Shown here piece after piece: positions 11,184 through 20,467 of a DNA stretch of 64,000 bases. This DNA comes from Rhodopirellula sp. SM50 (GTDB lineage Bacteria > Planctomycetota > Planctomycetia > Pirellulales > Pirellulaceae), in contig NZ_NTFY01000080.1 in the NCBI RefSeq assembly GCF_002289565.1, positions 1 through 64,000 on the forward strand, written 5' to 3'. Position 1 is the first letter of the stretch; every line of letters starts with the position of its first letter. A program made the translations under genes and the position numbers. Under the pieces are notes generated by a model, which saw nothing but the letters and a program-made list of their open reading frames with translations, searched no databases and was not told the origin of the DNA.

Positions 11184-12152
11184 ATGTTTGAGAAAGAATC
11201 TCCGTATCCCCTGCAATTCCGCCCCCTGATCAAACAAACCATCTGGGGAGGCTCCAAGTTGGGGCAGTTGCTGGGAAAACCCATCGGTGACGAGCAGAAC
11301 TACGCCGAAAGCTGGGAAATCGTCGATCACGGCCAGGATCAGAGCGTGGTCGAAAACGGTCCGCTGGCCGGCCAAACCCTCTCCGGGCTGATTCAAAATG
11401 ACGCAGCCTGGACACTCGGAGAATCGTCTGAGGAAGCGAAGTTTCCGCTGCTCTTGAAATATCTGGACTGCAATCGTGTCCTCTCGGTCCAAGTCCACCC
11501 CGATGACGCCTACGGGGCAACGATGGAGGTTCCCGACCGCGGCAAGACCGAAGCCTGGTACGTGGTCGATGCGGAACCGGGAAGCCTGATCTATGCGGGG
11601 TTGAAATCGGGTGTCGATCGCGACGCATTGGCCGAGGCGATGGCCGCCGGTGAAACCGACCGCGTGCTGCACTCGTTTCAGCCTTCACGCGGCGATTGCG
11701 TGTTCATTCCCGCCGGGACCGTCCACGCCTTGGGCGCCGGACTGGTGATCGCGGAAATCCAGCAATCGAGCAACACGACGTTTCGACTGTTCGACTGGAA
11801 CCGGGTCGGTGCTGACGGCAACCCGCGGCCGCTGCACATCGAACAATCGCTGGCGGTCACCGATTACGAGTCCGGCCCCGTCGCAGCACTCAAGAGCGAC
11901 CCGTCGGCCAGCGGTTGGCAGCGATTGGTCGCCTGTGACAAGTTCGTACTCTCGTCGCTAGAAAACGGCAGCGACGTCGTCGGTGGTGACGGGCGTTTTC
12001 ACATTCTGACCGTGCCGCTCGGAACCGCGACGTTGACGACCGGTGACGCATCGATCGAATTACGGCGGGGACAGTCCCTGCTGTTACCGGCGGCGATGCC
12101 CGAGTGCTCGATCGCCGTCCACGCCGATTCGACGGTGTTGCGGGCGGAGTGA
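11184..12152 (+). CDS. manA: Mannose-6-phosphate isomerase, class I
   Basis: Interconverts mannose 6-phosphate and fructose 6-phosphate in the cytoplasm, feeding GDP-mannose and glycan synthesis. The 322-residue length fits the short bacterial class I form. Zinc-site residues visible are Gln103 and His105 (SVQVHPDD), Glu123 (GKTEAWYV) and His181 (PAGTVHALG). The N-terminal WGG...YAESWEIVDH and the IQQSSNTTFRLFDWNR segment are also characteristic. A TCACCTCCAGGAAGACC stretch upstream supplies a plausible ribosome-binding site. It is divergent from tatC (278-bp gap) and convergent with the DUF1559 gene, with an inverted repeat in the convergent gap. Confidence 0.95.
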   Translation: MFEKESPYPLQFRPLIKQTIWGGSKLGQLLGKPIGDEQNYAESWEIVDHGQDQSVVENGPLAGQTLSGLIQNDAAWTLGESSEEAKFPLLLKYLDCNRVLSVQVHPDDAYGATMEVPDRGKTEAWYVVDAEPGSLIYAGLKSGVDRDALAEAMAAGETDRVLHSFQPSRGDCVFIPAGTVHALGAGLVIAEIQQSSNTTFRLFDWNRVGADGNPRPLHIEQSLAVTDYESGPVAALKSDPSASGWQRLVACDKFVLSSLENGSDVVGGDGRFHILTVPLGTATLTTGDASIELRRGQSLLLPAAMPECSIAVHADSTVLRAE

Positions 12153-12183
12153 CGGGCCAGGAACGAAGTGTCGCATCGTGACA

Positions 12184-12271
12184 GTGGGATAGGCTTCCAA
12201 CCTGTCATGCGAGAGTGGGATAGGCTTCCAGCCTGTCAATGCTGAGATGACAGGCTGGAAGCCTATCCCAC
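12184..12271. repeat. R1 inverted repeat plus extra half copy
   Basis: Arms 12215-12237 and 12249-12271 (GTGGGATAGGCTTCCAGCC type) form a near-perfect hairpin, and a further direct half copy lies at 12184-12206. It sits precisely between the convergent manA and DUF1559 genes, 31 bp and 11 bp from their stop codons, so a bidirectional terminator role is likely by position. Confidence 0.85.
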
Positions 12272-12282
12272 GACGACACCAA

Positions 12283-13512
12283 CTACTGCGTCAACTCGTC
12301 GGTCAAGATCCAGTCCGGTGCCGGCACTTCGCTCTTGGCCCCGTTGGGGGTCAGGATTGCCTGATAGACGTGATAGTCAATCGTGTTGGAGACCGACTTG
12401 GTGGCCCCGTCGGCAAACACCATATTCACTTGATCGGGGTGGTTGGAAGTCGGACGTGCAAGATCCCGGCAATCGGAGAGGTTCATTTCCAGGATGTCGT
12501 TTCGCTGGGCACCGGAGCTCCCCAATGTCCCGTTGATACGGTGCACCGCTTGCACGGTGGGGAAACTACCGACGTTGCGGTCGTCTTCGAAATGCCAGAC
12601 CATTCCCGTGGTGAATTTCGCCCGCAAGTAAACTTGCATGATCGTCGGGTTGGCGAACGACGGGTTGGGCATCGCCGAGGTTTGTGCCCAGTCCAGTTGG
12701 CCCGTGGTACTGATCTGCTTCATGTCATTGCCGGCGGTGAACCCGGGCTGGAACCAGGCGAGTGCTTGAAGGTTTTCGCTGAACATCGCCGTGTTGGTTT
12801 GGCCGTCGGTGATGTCCTCCAGCGTCATCTTTGTTCCCGAAACCGTGAAGAACGCGGGCGCAATCGGGTCGCCCATGTAGCCGCTTCGGAAAAGTCCGTT
12901 CTTCTTGTTTTCCGATTGATTGAAAACGAATGCGGCTCCCGTCACACTTTGATTGTCGATGACATTTTGCACGAATGTCTTGGGGTTGGCGTTATTGAGC
13001 CCCGAGTCAATCGAGCCGTTGTTGCCGACGTAGCTGTTGTATCCAAACTGGCCTCGCGTCACGGTGCTGCTGGGGCATCGAAACACGTCGACCGTGGCGC
13101 CGGACAATTGATTCCAGGCTGCAATCCCACCGCCGTCGTCTGCCGAAATCACCGGGAATTTATTCGTCGACCAACGTTCGTAGAGCGGCTGGTTGTCCAG
13201 ATACGGCAATAACTCGACGCCGTAGCCACCGATCTTCAGGTGCGGGGCGATCACGGGACCACCGGGAACCGCGGGGTCGCTGCCGCCGGCAAAACTCCCG
13301 TAAAAATTCGTGTAATTCGGCAACCGCCCTTTGCTGGAATGGAACGTCGTGGTGGCCAATCCGAGCTGTTTGAGGTTGTTCAAACACTGGACGTTTCGCA
13401 TCCGCTCGCGAACGGCACCGATGGCGGGCAACAGCAAGCCGACCAAGATTCCGATGATGGCGATCACCACCAACAACTCCACCAGGGTGAAACCCTTTGA
13501 TTGACGTTTCAT
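12283..13512 (-). CDS. DUF1559 prepilin-like protein
   Basis: A 409-residue DUF1559 protein, a very abundant planctomycete family. The ATG at 13512 was chosen because it gives a classical type IV prepilin leader: MKRQSKG followed by [24 protein letters not shown], cleavable between Gly and Phe with a hydrophobic N-terminal helix. The conserved continuation [31 protein letters not shown] is present, and the C terminus holds the family's [14 protein letters not shown] (H-x-DG type) box. Family members are thought to be pseudopilins or secreted surface proteins; the exact role is unknown. It is monocistronic, its stop lying 11 bp from the R1 repeat. Confidence 0.93.
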   Translation of the reverse strand: MKRQSKGFTLVELLVVIAIIGILVGLLLPAIGAVRERMRNVQCLNNLKQLGLATTTFHSSKGRLPNYTNFYGSFAGGSDPAVPGGPVIAPHLKIGGYGVELLPYLDNQPLYERWSTNKFPVISADDGGGIAAWNQLSGATVDVFRCPSSTVTRGQFGYNSYVGNNGSIDSGLNNANPKTFVQNVIDNQSVTGAAFVFNQSENKKNGLFRSGYMGDPIAPAFFTVSGTKMTLEDITDGQTNTAMFSENLQALAWFQPGFTAGNDMKQISTTGQLDWAQTSAMPNPSFANPTIMQVYLRAKFTTGMVWHFEDDRNVGSFPTVQAVHRINGTLGSSGAQRNDILEMNLSDCRDLARPTSNHPDQVNMVFADGATKSVSNTIDYHVYQAILTPNGAKSEVPAPDWILTDELTQ

Positions 13513-14272
13513 TTGCTCGCGTTCCGAACGAAGAGAGAAGAAGAGACCAGTGATCCGAATCAGTCGGATCTTCACGGCATGCGAACTGGCCGGCGTTGGT
13601 TTGTAATCGTTTCCCGCACGATTGGATCAGATCCCATTATCGCGGTATTTCCGAGGGAGTGCAAATGCATCCGCCCTTGAATTGCTAGAAAAATCGCCGC
13701 CGAGAGCGGGATGTTTGGTCAAAACGATGGCAAAAGTCGATTTGACCCTCGCCCAGGCCGCCCGATCGGCATCATCGACGGAGGGGGCGTTGCCGCCGGC
13801 GCCAGCGGGCGAATGCCACCTCCTTTGGCACCGAAGGAGTTAGCGGAACGGGGGCGAGCGGGCTGTCGATGTAATCAGCCGTTTGGCGCGAGCCTACGGG
13901 CCCTGGTGTGTTTTCTTCGTGCTGCAGGCCCGTACGCTAGCGCGAAACGGCTGATCCCATGTGTGATCGGCATAAATCGGACAGCCCGCGAGCTGTCCGG
14001 TTTCACTGTGAAAGACCGCAGGGCTCGCGCCCTGCCGCTAACAAAAACACCCCGCTTAGCGTCTAAGTAGTTGGCATTGGGCTCGCGCCCTGCCGCTAAC
14101 AAAAACACGTCTCGTTCCCCGCTCCGCGGACCTCACCGATGGGGGGAGCACCGCTAGGAACCAAAACGGGAACCTGCAAAACTCGGGGATGCTGATTATG
14201 GTGTTGCGTCCCCGTCCCGTTCTTTTCTTCTTTCGCCGTTTCGATTTTCGGCGTCGATGATCCCGCGTTTCA
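13513..14272. other. Intergenic region dominated by a large palindrome
   Basis: No gene is supported. The central part (about 13839-14041) is copy A of a large palindromic repeat described separately. A second short 'GGCTCGCGCCCTGCCGCTAA' unit follows at about 14079-14100. The final 170 bases before the next gene are unique and AT-richer toward the GTG start at 14273. Confidence 0.7.
13839..14041. repeat. Large palindromic repeat, copy A
   Basis: The boundaries are a short inverted pair, GTTAGCGG at the left and CCGCTAAC at the right. Inside, AATCAGCCGTTTGGCGCGAG / CCTACGGGCCC on the left is matched by the inverted GGCCCGTACGCTAGCGCGAAACGGCTGAT on the right, around a loop containing TGGTGTGTTTTCTTCGTGC. 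Copies B (56286-56568) and C (57909-58033) share this core almost base for base, and the shorter MITE-like elements at 46065 and 59183 share the CCGTTTGGCGCGAGCCTACG half. No coding potential. Confidence 0.8.
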
Positions 14273-15388
14273 GTGATTTATCTCGACTTCAATCGCACCA
14301 CGCCCCTGGCGCCTTCGGTTCTCGAGGCGATGCAGCCGTATTGGTCGACGCACTACATGTTGCCGGGCCAAGAACACGCGCACGCCCACGCGGTCGGTGA
14401 AGCGCTTGAGGGGGCGCGGGAAAGCATTGCGGCGATGGCCGGTTGCGAGTCGTTTGAGATTGTTTTCACCAGCGGCGGAACCGAAGCGAACAATTTGGCG
14501 ATCCTGGGACTGCTCGGGGCTGCCGAACCGGGACACGTGCTGGTCAGCCAATTGGAGCACGAGTCCGTGTTGGGCCCGCTGTCCGGTTTGCCCACGCGAG
14601 ATCCCCGCTGGACGATCGAGACGATTCCCTGCGAGCCGTCGGGAATCATCTCGCCGCTGACCGTCGAAGCGATGCTGCGGCCCGACACGCGATTGGTCTG
14701 TCTGCAAGGTGCCAATGCGATCGTCGGAACCATTCAACCGGTCCGTGAAGTCGCCGACCGCTGCCACAACCGAGGCATCTGTGTCCACTGCGACGCAACC
14801 CAAATGTTCGGCAAGGTTCCCGTCGACGTCAAACACCTCCGCGCCGACACCGTTGCGATCAGTGGTCACAAGTTTTATGGCCCCAAGGGATCGGGCGCGA
14901 TCTACGTCCGCCGCGGTTTGCAACTCGACCCGATCACCTTTGGTGAACCGCGCGAGATGGGATTGCGTCCGGGGGCGGAGAACATTCCGGGCTGCATCGG
15001 CCTGGGCGCCGCGGCGAGTCTGGCCGAACGATATTGTGTCGAAGCCAATGATCAATTGGCCGAGCTCCGCGACCACTTTGTCAATCATCTCTCGGAGCAA
15101 CTGCCGAGCCCGCCGCTGGTGCTCTGCAACGCATCGCCGCGGTTGCCCAACACCGTCGCATTGGAGTTGCCCGGCGATGCGCGGCGGATCCACGAATCGG
15201 CCAGAGAGTTGGCCTTGGCGACCGCTCAGGCGAATTCACCGCCGGACGAGTTCACACGGTCGCTCCGCGCGATCGGACGCAACGATTCGCAAATCGGTCG
15301 CACCCTCCGCGTCTCGCTCGGTTGGACCACCAGCAACGAACAAGTCGAACGCGCCGCGGGTTTGATCGCCGAAGCGTTTGATTCGTAG
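14273..15388 (+). CDS. Cysteine-desulfurase-family PLP enzyme lacking catalytic Cys
   Basis: A 371-residue class V aminotransferase-fold protein closest by eye to IscS/NifS. The fold's PLP-site features are intact: SGGTEANN (67-74), His96 (LEHESVL), His172/Asp174/Gln177 (VHCDATQ) and the Schiff-base lysine Lys200 (SGHKFYGPKGSGA). Aligning the conserved RAIG...LRVSLGWTT segment with IscS places Ala320 where the persulfide-forming cysteine belongs, in a loop reading AQANSPPDEF. No cysteine occurs after residue 285. Sulfur transfer by the usual mechanism therefore seems impossible, so the substrate is unknown. The start is GTG at 14273 (the frame opens directly on IYLDFNRTTP). There is no iscU or other Fe-S gene nearby. 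Convergent with the TolC-like gene. Confidence 0.85.
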   Translation: MIYLDFNRTTPLAPSVLEAMQPYWSTHYMLPGQEHAHAHAVGEALEGARESIAAMAGCESFEIVFTSGGTEANNLAILGLLGAAEPGHVLVSQLEHESVLGPLSGLPTRDPRWTIETIPCEPSGIISPLTVEAMLRPDTRLVCLQGANAIVGTIQPVREVADRCHNRGICVHCDATQMFGKVPVDVKHLRADTVAISGHKFYGPKGSGAIYVRRGLQLDPITFGEPREMGLRPGAENIPGCIGLGAAASLAERYCVEANDQLAELRDHFVNHLSEQLPSPPLVLCNASPRLPNTVALELPGDARRIHESARELALATAQANSPPDEFTRSLRAIGRNDSQIGRTLRVSLGWTTSNEQVERAAGLIAEAFDS

Positions 15389-15395
15389 TCAAGCC

Positions 15396-15516
15396 CTTGT
15401 TCCCAGGCTCCCGCCTGGGAACACACTGTCTTAGAGGCTCCCGCCTCGCGACGACCGACAACGTGTGGCGGAGCCACACCGGCATTGCGTTCCCAGGCGG
15501 AGCCTTGGAACGAGTT
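15396..15516. repeat. R-B palindromic repeat between convergent genes
   Basis: A 121-bp copy of the family that forms the tandem array at 21971-22385. It begins CTTGTTCCCAGGCTCCCGCC, contains GTGTGGCGGAGCCACACCGG, and ends with GGCGGAGCCTTGGAACGAG, so it folds into several nested hairpins. It fills the gap between the stop codons of two convergent genes (15388 and 15522), consistent with a bidirectional transcription end. Confidence 0.8.
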
Positions 15517-15521
15517 ACCTC

Positions 15522-18374
15522 CTACGGTGCTTCTTCGAAACCGACCTGGTTGATTTCCAACAGCGAGGGTTCGTTGATGTAGACGCCGCGGAAATCTGGT
15601 GGCTGGGGCTGGTTCTTGATCCGGATCCCACAACGACTGCAGTCTCCACCGGGGACCGCTTCGGTGGTCGTTCCCGGCAAGGTCAGCAGGTAGTCCGGGT
15701 CGATCGGACCGGGATCGATCCACAGACCTTCGGGAGTCAGTTCCATCGTTCCCAGATCCAAGTCCAATCCGCGTCGAATCACTTCGTAGTTGACGAAGAT
15801 ATTGAGCAGCGAGTTCTGTGCGTCGAGCAAGTCGCCGAGTGCAGAAATCGTATCCCGAGCCGCGGTCGGACCACTGCTCAGTCCGCGGGCGTCGCGGAGT
15901 TCGCGGATGTCTCCGTTCAACTCGATCTGCGACGCGGCAATGCGAACCGCCTGACGTCCGTATTCGAAATTGACGCGGTTGACTTGCAGCTGACGGACTT
16001 GTGCCCGCAACAGCAACCAGATGCTGTCTTCGTATTCGTAGTACCCGCGTTTGGCCTGTTCGAATTCGATCAGCGATTGACGATAGGTATTGCGTTCTTG
16101 TAGCCGCGTGATCGGGGCGTCCCACTCCAATCCGACGCTCAACGTGCTGGATTTGCCGCGGAGTGCGAAGGGATTGTTTTCCCCGGGCGCCGTTCCGACA
16201 CCTCCGCTGACGCGGATGTCCAGCGAACTTTCCAGGTCGTCGGCGATAAACTCGATCGCCCGCCAGCTGTCGACCAGTGCCGCCCGAGCGTTGGCCCAGT
16301 CGCGACGATTTCGCCGAGCGATCTCAAAGGCTTCGGCGGGCTGGATGTTGACCTCCGGCAGCAAGGCACTTTCGGTGCGGGCGCGAGCCTGGATCAATTG
16401 CATCGTCAGGATGTCGTCGCCGAGTTCGGATAACAGGTCTTGCGTCGCCAAGATCAGCTCTTCGCGAATCTTCTTGGACAGCTCGGTCGGCGTGTCGCCT
16501 TGGGGACCTTCTTCCAAGAATCGATCCAGCGACGCATTGATGGTCGCCACTTTCGCCCGGTATGATTCCAGCCGGCCCATCAAGGCGTCATAGGAATCTC
16601 CCAAGTACGACTGCAGTGTCGCCAGTTCGCTGACGTCAAACACTGAATCGTCAATCTTGTCGACCTGCAGCAACGTGCAGATGTTCTCGCGTTCGACCTC
16701 ATACAGTTCGACCAATTGATCGTTCTGTTTGATTCGTTGCGGAATCGTTTCCGCCAGATTCGCGATATCGGTGGCCACCTTCGGCGCGTCTTCCTGCTGC
16801 AACTCCGCGAGGAATGCCTCCAGGGGTTGCAGTTCGGCTCGCAAGCGATCGACCGTCTCCTCAACAACCGGCGTCCAAGACAGCCGCGACACCGGCAAAC
16901 CGGTATCAGGGTCGGTCCCCGACTCGGTTTCTTGCAGCAGTGCCAGGTTCAGCTCGCCGACGACACTACGCAGACGGATCAGTTCTTCGCGGCGTGAGCG
17001 CAGATCGCGATCGATCAGTTCAAACCGCTCCAACAACGGGTCTTGGATGCGTGCGCAAATGTACGGAGGCAGTCCCAGCGTGCCGAGGAACCGATCCATT
17101 GACGCTTGGTAGGCCGCTTGTCGCGTCACCAGTTGGCTTTGCGAATTCAACAGGGCGCTCTTCTGTTGGGCGACCTGCAATCGTTGCGAGACAATCTCTT
17201 GGGGGTCATCGGGAATCGTCGTCAACAGCTCGATCAGCGTGTTTTCCAACACCAGCTGGTTCTCGCTCAACCGCGCGATGTTCTCTTCCAGGTTGCGGAT
17301 CTGAAGTTGATCCTGCAGCAGCCCCATGAACCCGCCGGCATCCTGAACGCCGCCGAAGCCGCCACCACCGCCGCCGCCAACACCGCCGACCAAACCACTT
17401 CCCAATCCCGTGAAGCCAGACAGTCCGACACCGAACACACCGCCACTTCGTCGAACCTGGCTTTCCAGCCCCCGTCCCACCGTGACGTTTAGATAAAAGC
17501 TGCGGCGGAATCGTTCAAAGGAACGAATGTTCGCCAGCAAGGAACGCTCGGCCAGCGTCAAACGCGTCATCACCTTGTCGCGTCCGGCGGCTCGCAGCAA
17601 GGGCTGAAACAGCTCAAAGCTCATCAGCGACGTCGCACTCTGAGTGTTGTTGCCGCTCAGTTCCCAAACGATGTTATTGGCCACACCGGCCACCAGGCTG
17701 CCGCCATGGGCAAAGGCGCGACGGAAATTCAGCCCCGTCGTGCCGACGCCCAATCGAGAACTGTCGCCGCCACCGGTCATGTCATAAAACGTGCCGCTGC
17801 CACCAAAGAACTGGGTGTCGAACTGGAACCGTTCGCTGCTGACATCAAGCGCCGACAAATACAGCGTCTCAAGTTGTTGTTGATAGTCCGTCGAGTGCAG
17901 CAGGGCGATCTGAACGGCCGTGTCGGCGTTGAGCACCAGCACGCCGTCCTTGTCCAGCGGCAAGAACTGCCACCAGTCCGGGTTCTCGACCGAATTGGTG
18001 AATCCAGCTGCGTCCCACATCGGGTAGCCGCGACGCCCGTCGACGCACTGCATGTAGCGATGCGATGCCGGATCATCCATCGGCATCGGTTGGAAATCCA
18101 GGTCGAACGGGTTGTACATCCGGCTGCGACGGTCGACATCAATCCCCAGCTCGGTGTTCGGTCGCCGCGCCAGATGCGAGGTTTTCTCCTGCAACAAGCA
18201 ATTCACTTCCTGGTCGGCTTGCTTGCGGTAGTACTGGCGGTGGCATCCGATCGCGCTGAGCCCGGTCAGGGCGGCCAACGACGCACTCAGCAGTGCGGTG
18301 GCCAAATGATTTCGTTTGCCCGAGGTCCCGTTTCGGCGCGTTCGCACTCTACGCAATGTCTGTTTTGTAGCCAC
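15522..18374 (-). CDS. TolC-like outer-membrane efflux lipoprotein
   Basis: A 950-residue protein of the outer membrane efflux (TolC/OEP) type, about twice the usual length. The N terminus is basic, then hydrophobic, ending in a lipobox (LSAIGC, Cys44). OEP features visible are NADTAVQIALLHSTDYQQQLETLYLSAL near 170-200, and at the C terminus YRQSLIEFEQAKRGYYEYEDS, a helix-rich repeat with RDARGLSS...DALGDLLDAQNSLLNIFVNYEVIRRGLD. The extra length lies in the middle: a glycine-rich patch near 330-350 (GGVGGGGGGGFGG) followed by long charged helices with EEL...RLRAEL coiled-coil character. The likely role is outer-membrane export channel. No inner-membrane pump or periplasmic adaptor is adjacent; the divergent neighbour is a two-TM coiled-coil protein. 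Confidence 0.8.
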   Translation of the reverse strand: MATKQTLRRVRTRRNGTSGKRNHLATALLSASLAALTGLSAIGCHRQYYRKQADQEVNCLLQEKTSHLARRPNTELGIDVDRRSRMYNPFDLDFQPMPMDDPASHRYMQCVDGRRGYPMWDAAGFTNSVENPDWWQFLPLDKDGVLVLNADTAVQIALLHSTDYQQQLETLYLSALDVSSERFQFDTQFFGGSGTFYDMTGGGDSSRLGVGTTGLNFRRAFAHGGSLVAGVANNIVWELSGNNTQSATSLMSFELFQPLLRAAGRDKVMTRLTLAERSLLANIRSFERFRRSFYLNVTVGRGLESQVRRSGGVFGVGLSGFTGLGSGLVGGVGGGGGGGFGGVQDAGGFMGLLQDQLQIRNLEENIARLSENQLVLENTLIELLTTIPDDPQEIVSQRLQVAQQKSALLNSQSQLVTRQAAYQASMDRFLGTLGLPPYICARIQDPLLERFELIDRDLRSRREELIRLRSVVGELNLALLQETESGTDPDTGLPVSRLSWTPVVEETVDRLRAELQPLEAFLAELQQEDAPKVATDIANLAETIPQRIKQNDQLVELYEVERENICTLLQVDKIDDSVFDVSELATLQSYLGDSYDALMGRLESYRAKVATINASLDRFLEEGPQGDTPTELSKKIREELILATQDLLSELGDDILTMQLIQARARTESALLPEVNIQPAEAFEIARRNRRDWANARAALVDSWRAIEFIADDLESSLDIRVSGGVGTAPGENNPFALRGKSSTLSVGLEWDAPITRLQERNTYRQSLIEFEQAKRGYYEYEDSIWLLLRAQVRQLQVNRVNFEYGRQAVRIAASQIELNGDIRELRDARGLSSGPTAARDTISALGDLLDAQNSLLNIFVNYEVIRRGLDLDLGTMELTPEGLWIDPGPIDPDYLLTLPGTTTEAVPGGDCSRCGIRIKNQPQPPDFRGVYINEPSLLEINQVGFEEAP

Positions 18375-18885
18375 GTTTGATCCGCGATTCCGTTCGAATG
18401 GTTGCGATGCGGCGAATTGCTACCAAAATGCAAATCGCTGCGAGTCAATTGAGTCGTTCAACTGGCATTGCCAGAACAACCCAACCATCGATTCGGACGA
18501 TCGAGAATGGAATCATCACCGTTTCGCCGGCCGAGTGGGCGGTTTTGGCACGGCAGGGGGGCCGGTTGTTCCGGCTGTGCCGGTGATTCGGCCTGGGCGA
18601 CGGATCCGTGCGACCGCCCCACACCGACCAAACGCGCCCGAATCCGGCTCGAATTTGACGTTTGGGGCTTAGGAAGACTGAATCGGCCAGGCAAGATGCT
18701 CCGAAACCATAGAAATGCTTGACGCTCTATCTTGCCCAACTTAGTATCCAACGGTTGGAAATCTGCACCTTTTCCGCACCAAACCCGTTTTCGAGCCTGT
18801 TCGAAGGCTTCAGACGCCGGCGCTGCACCGCGCGGGACCTTAAAAATCGCCTCCTCTGACGACGATCTGTCGCCGCCCAACCATC
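18375..18885. other. Divergent intergenic region
   Basis: A 511-bp gap between the divergently transcribed TolC-like and two-TM coiled-coil genes. No gene, repeat or tRNA is seen; short frames here lack plausible starts and cover each other on opposite strands. It should contain both promoters, but no convincing sigma-70 boxes could be singled out. Confidence 0.6.
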
Positions 18886-20319
18886 ATGAAATTCATTATT
18901 CTGGCAGTCTTGTTGGCGATGTTCATCGCCTTCGTCGTGATGGTGGTCAAAGCGGCCAAACAGTGGCGTTGGTACCACATCACCAGCGCGGTGATCGCGA
19001 TGTTGCTGGCGATCATCTTGCTGTTCCCGACCGCAGGGGTGCTGAAGAGCCGCCAGGCGTGGCACAAGATCAAAGAAGACCTGGAGGGGCGACTGGCCAA
19101 CGTCGAAGAGGAGAATCGCCAGCTGCAGTACGGCGACGGCGGAGGGGCGACCGGTGGCGAAGGCTTGAAGTCGCTGTCGCTGAAGTTGTCCAACCTAGGC
19201 ACCGAAGCCGGTCGACGCTGGCGAGGTCTGGCGTTCGGCGGCGCGGATCCTTCCGGTCAAATCACGTTGCGAGCCAACACCGCCCCCGCCGTACCCGGCC
19301 AACCGGCCCCGGCGGCGGATGCGGCCGCCGGCCCCTTGGTTCCGGTCGGCTTGGTCGTTTACGGATTCGCCGAAGGCAAGTTCCGCGATCTGGAACAACC
19401 CGTCCCGATGGTCTACCTGGGCGAATTCAAAGTGATCGCCAGCCAACCCAACGTGGTCACGATTGCCCCGACGTTCCCCTTGGAACGCAATCAATTGGAT
19501 GCCATCAACAGCGGCCGGGCGACCAGTTGGTCGCTGTACGAGATGTTGCCGCTGGACGGTCACGAGCCGTTCATCGCCGAAGGCAGCAAGCCCGATGAAG
19601 ACAACATTCTGGGACGCGTCGACGACGAATTGGTCAACATGATCCTGCGAGCCAATCGCGAGGAATCGAACAAGGAAACGATCGCCAATTACCTCCGTGA
19701 TGGACAACGTGGATCGCCGGAAGACCCTGCGGCGCGTTGGGTCAAAGTCCGCTTCGACAAAAAGTACACGATCGATGTGGACAGCCCCGAACAGCGTGGT
19801 GCTCTCGAAGGCGGCTTCTTTGACAATAACGGACGAGCGGTCGATAGCAGTCTGCAACGCGCCGATGGCGGATCGATCACGTTTGCCGTGGGCGATGAAT
19901 TGGTCGTCAAAGAGGAAGCCGCCAAACTGTTGATCGACCAAGAAAAAGTCGCCTCGCTGGTCGACACCTATTACTTGCGACCGCTAAACGACTATCGCTA
20001 CGTCCTGCGACGGATTCGATTGCAAATCAGCGAACTCGATATCCGCATCGCCGAAATGCAGTACGAAAAGCAAGTCCTGGATGCCGCCATCGCCGCCACA
20101 CTGGGCATGCTGGAAAAAGGACAGGAAGAAAAGCTGAAGCTTGAGCAGGATCTCGCCCAGCACCAAGTCGAAAACGTTGCGTTGAAAGAATACTTTGACC
20201 AGGTCCGCGAAGACCTGCGGCAAATGAAAGAAGCCACATCGGTGCTCTATCGCGACAACTTCGTCAAACTCCGTCAGATCCAGCAACTCGCCGCCGCCGC
20301 AACGCTGACGGATACTTGA
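18886..20319 (+). CDS. Two-TM protein with C-terminal coiled coil
   Basis: I do not recognise the family; it looks like a conserved planctomycete membrane protein. Of 477 residues, the first 60 hold two hydrophobic helices (about 1-24 and 33-55, the second ending LLFPTAGVL). Residues about 60-85 are a short charged helix (KIKEDLEGRLANVEEENRQLQ). About 90-350 is a soluble domain, mostly beta by composition, with an Ala/Pro linker near 125-150. From about 365 the sequence becomes a long coiled coil (RIRLQISELDIRIAEMQYEKQVLDAAI ... KLKLEQDLAQHQVENVALKEYFDQVREDLRQMKEA). Membrane anchoring with a filamentous or scaffold-like soluble part is inferred. Divergent from the TolC-like gene, so the two might be co-regulated. 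Confidence 0.75.
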   Translation: MKFIILAVLLAMFIAFVVMVVKAAKQWRWYHITSAVIAMLLAIILLFPTAGVLKSRQAWHKIKEDLEGRLANVEEENRQLQYGDGGGATGGEGLKSLSLKLSNLGTEAGRRWRGLAFGGADPSGQITLRANTAPAVPGQPAPAADAAAGPLVPVGLVVYGFAEGKFRDLEQPVPMVYLGEFKVIASQPNVVTIAPTFPLERNQLDAINSGRATSWSLYEMLPLDGHEPFIAEGSKPDEDNILGRVDDELVNMILRANREESNKETIANYLRDGQRGSPEDPAARWVKVRFDKKYTIDVDSPEQRGALEGGFFDNNGRAVDSSLQRADGGSITFAVGDELVVKEEAAKLLIDQEKVASLVDTYYLRPLNDYRYVLRRIRLQISELDIRIAEMQYEKQVLDAAIAATLGMLEKGQEEKLKLEQDLAQHQVENVALKEYFDQVREDLRQMKEATSVLYRDNFVKLRQIQQLAAAATLTDT

Positions 20320-20345
20320 GGCGCCAAGCAACGCACGGAAACTAA

Positions 20346-20434
20346 GTGGGATAGGCTTCCAGCCTGTCGACAACTAAGTGGGATAGGCTTCCAGCCTGTC
20401 AATGCTGAGATGACAGCCTGGAAGCCTATCCCAC
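20346..20434. repeat. R1 inverted repeat plus extra half copy
   Basis: Arms run from 20378 and to 20434 (GTGGGATAGGCTTCC type), preceded by a direct half copy at 20346-20368. This is the same arrangement as at 12184-12271 and again lies between two convergent genes (stop codons at 20319 and 20468). Confidence 0.85.
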
Positions 20435-20467
20435 TGGCGAGATCCGACACTTAATTTCCGTTCGGTT

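Noticed and set aside
12247-13212. 321-residue plus-strand frame
   Set aside because: Antisense to the DUF1559 gene, starting in the R1 repeat.
14273-15388. Possible Fe-S cluster assembly operon around the desulfurase homologue
   Set aside because: No iscU, sufE, iscA or ferredoxin gene in the neighbourhood, and the catalytic cysteine is missing.
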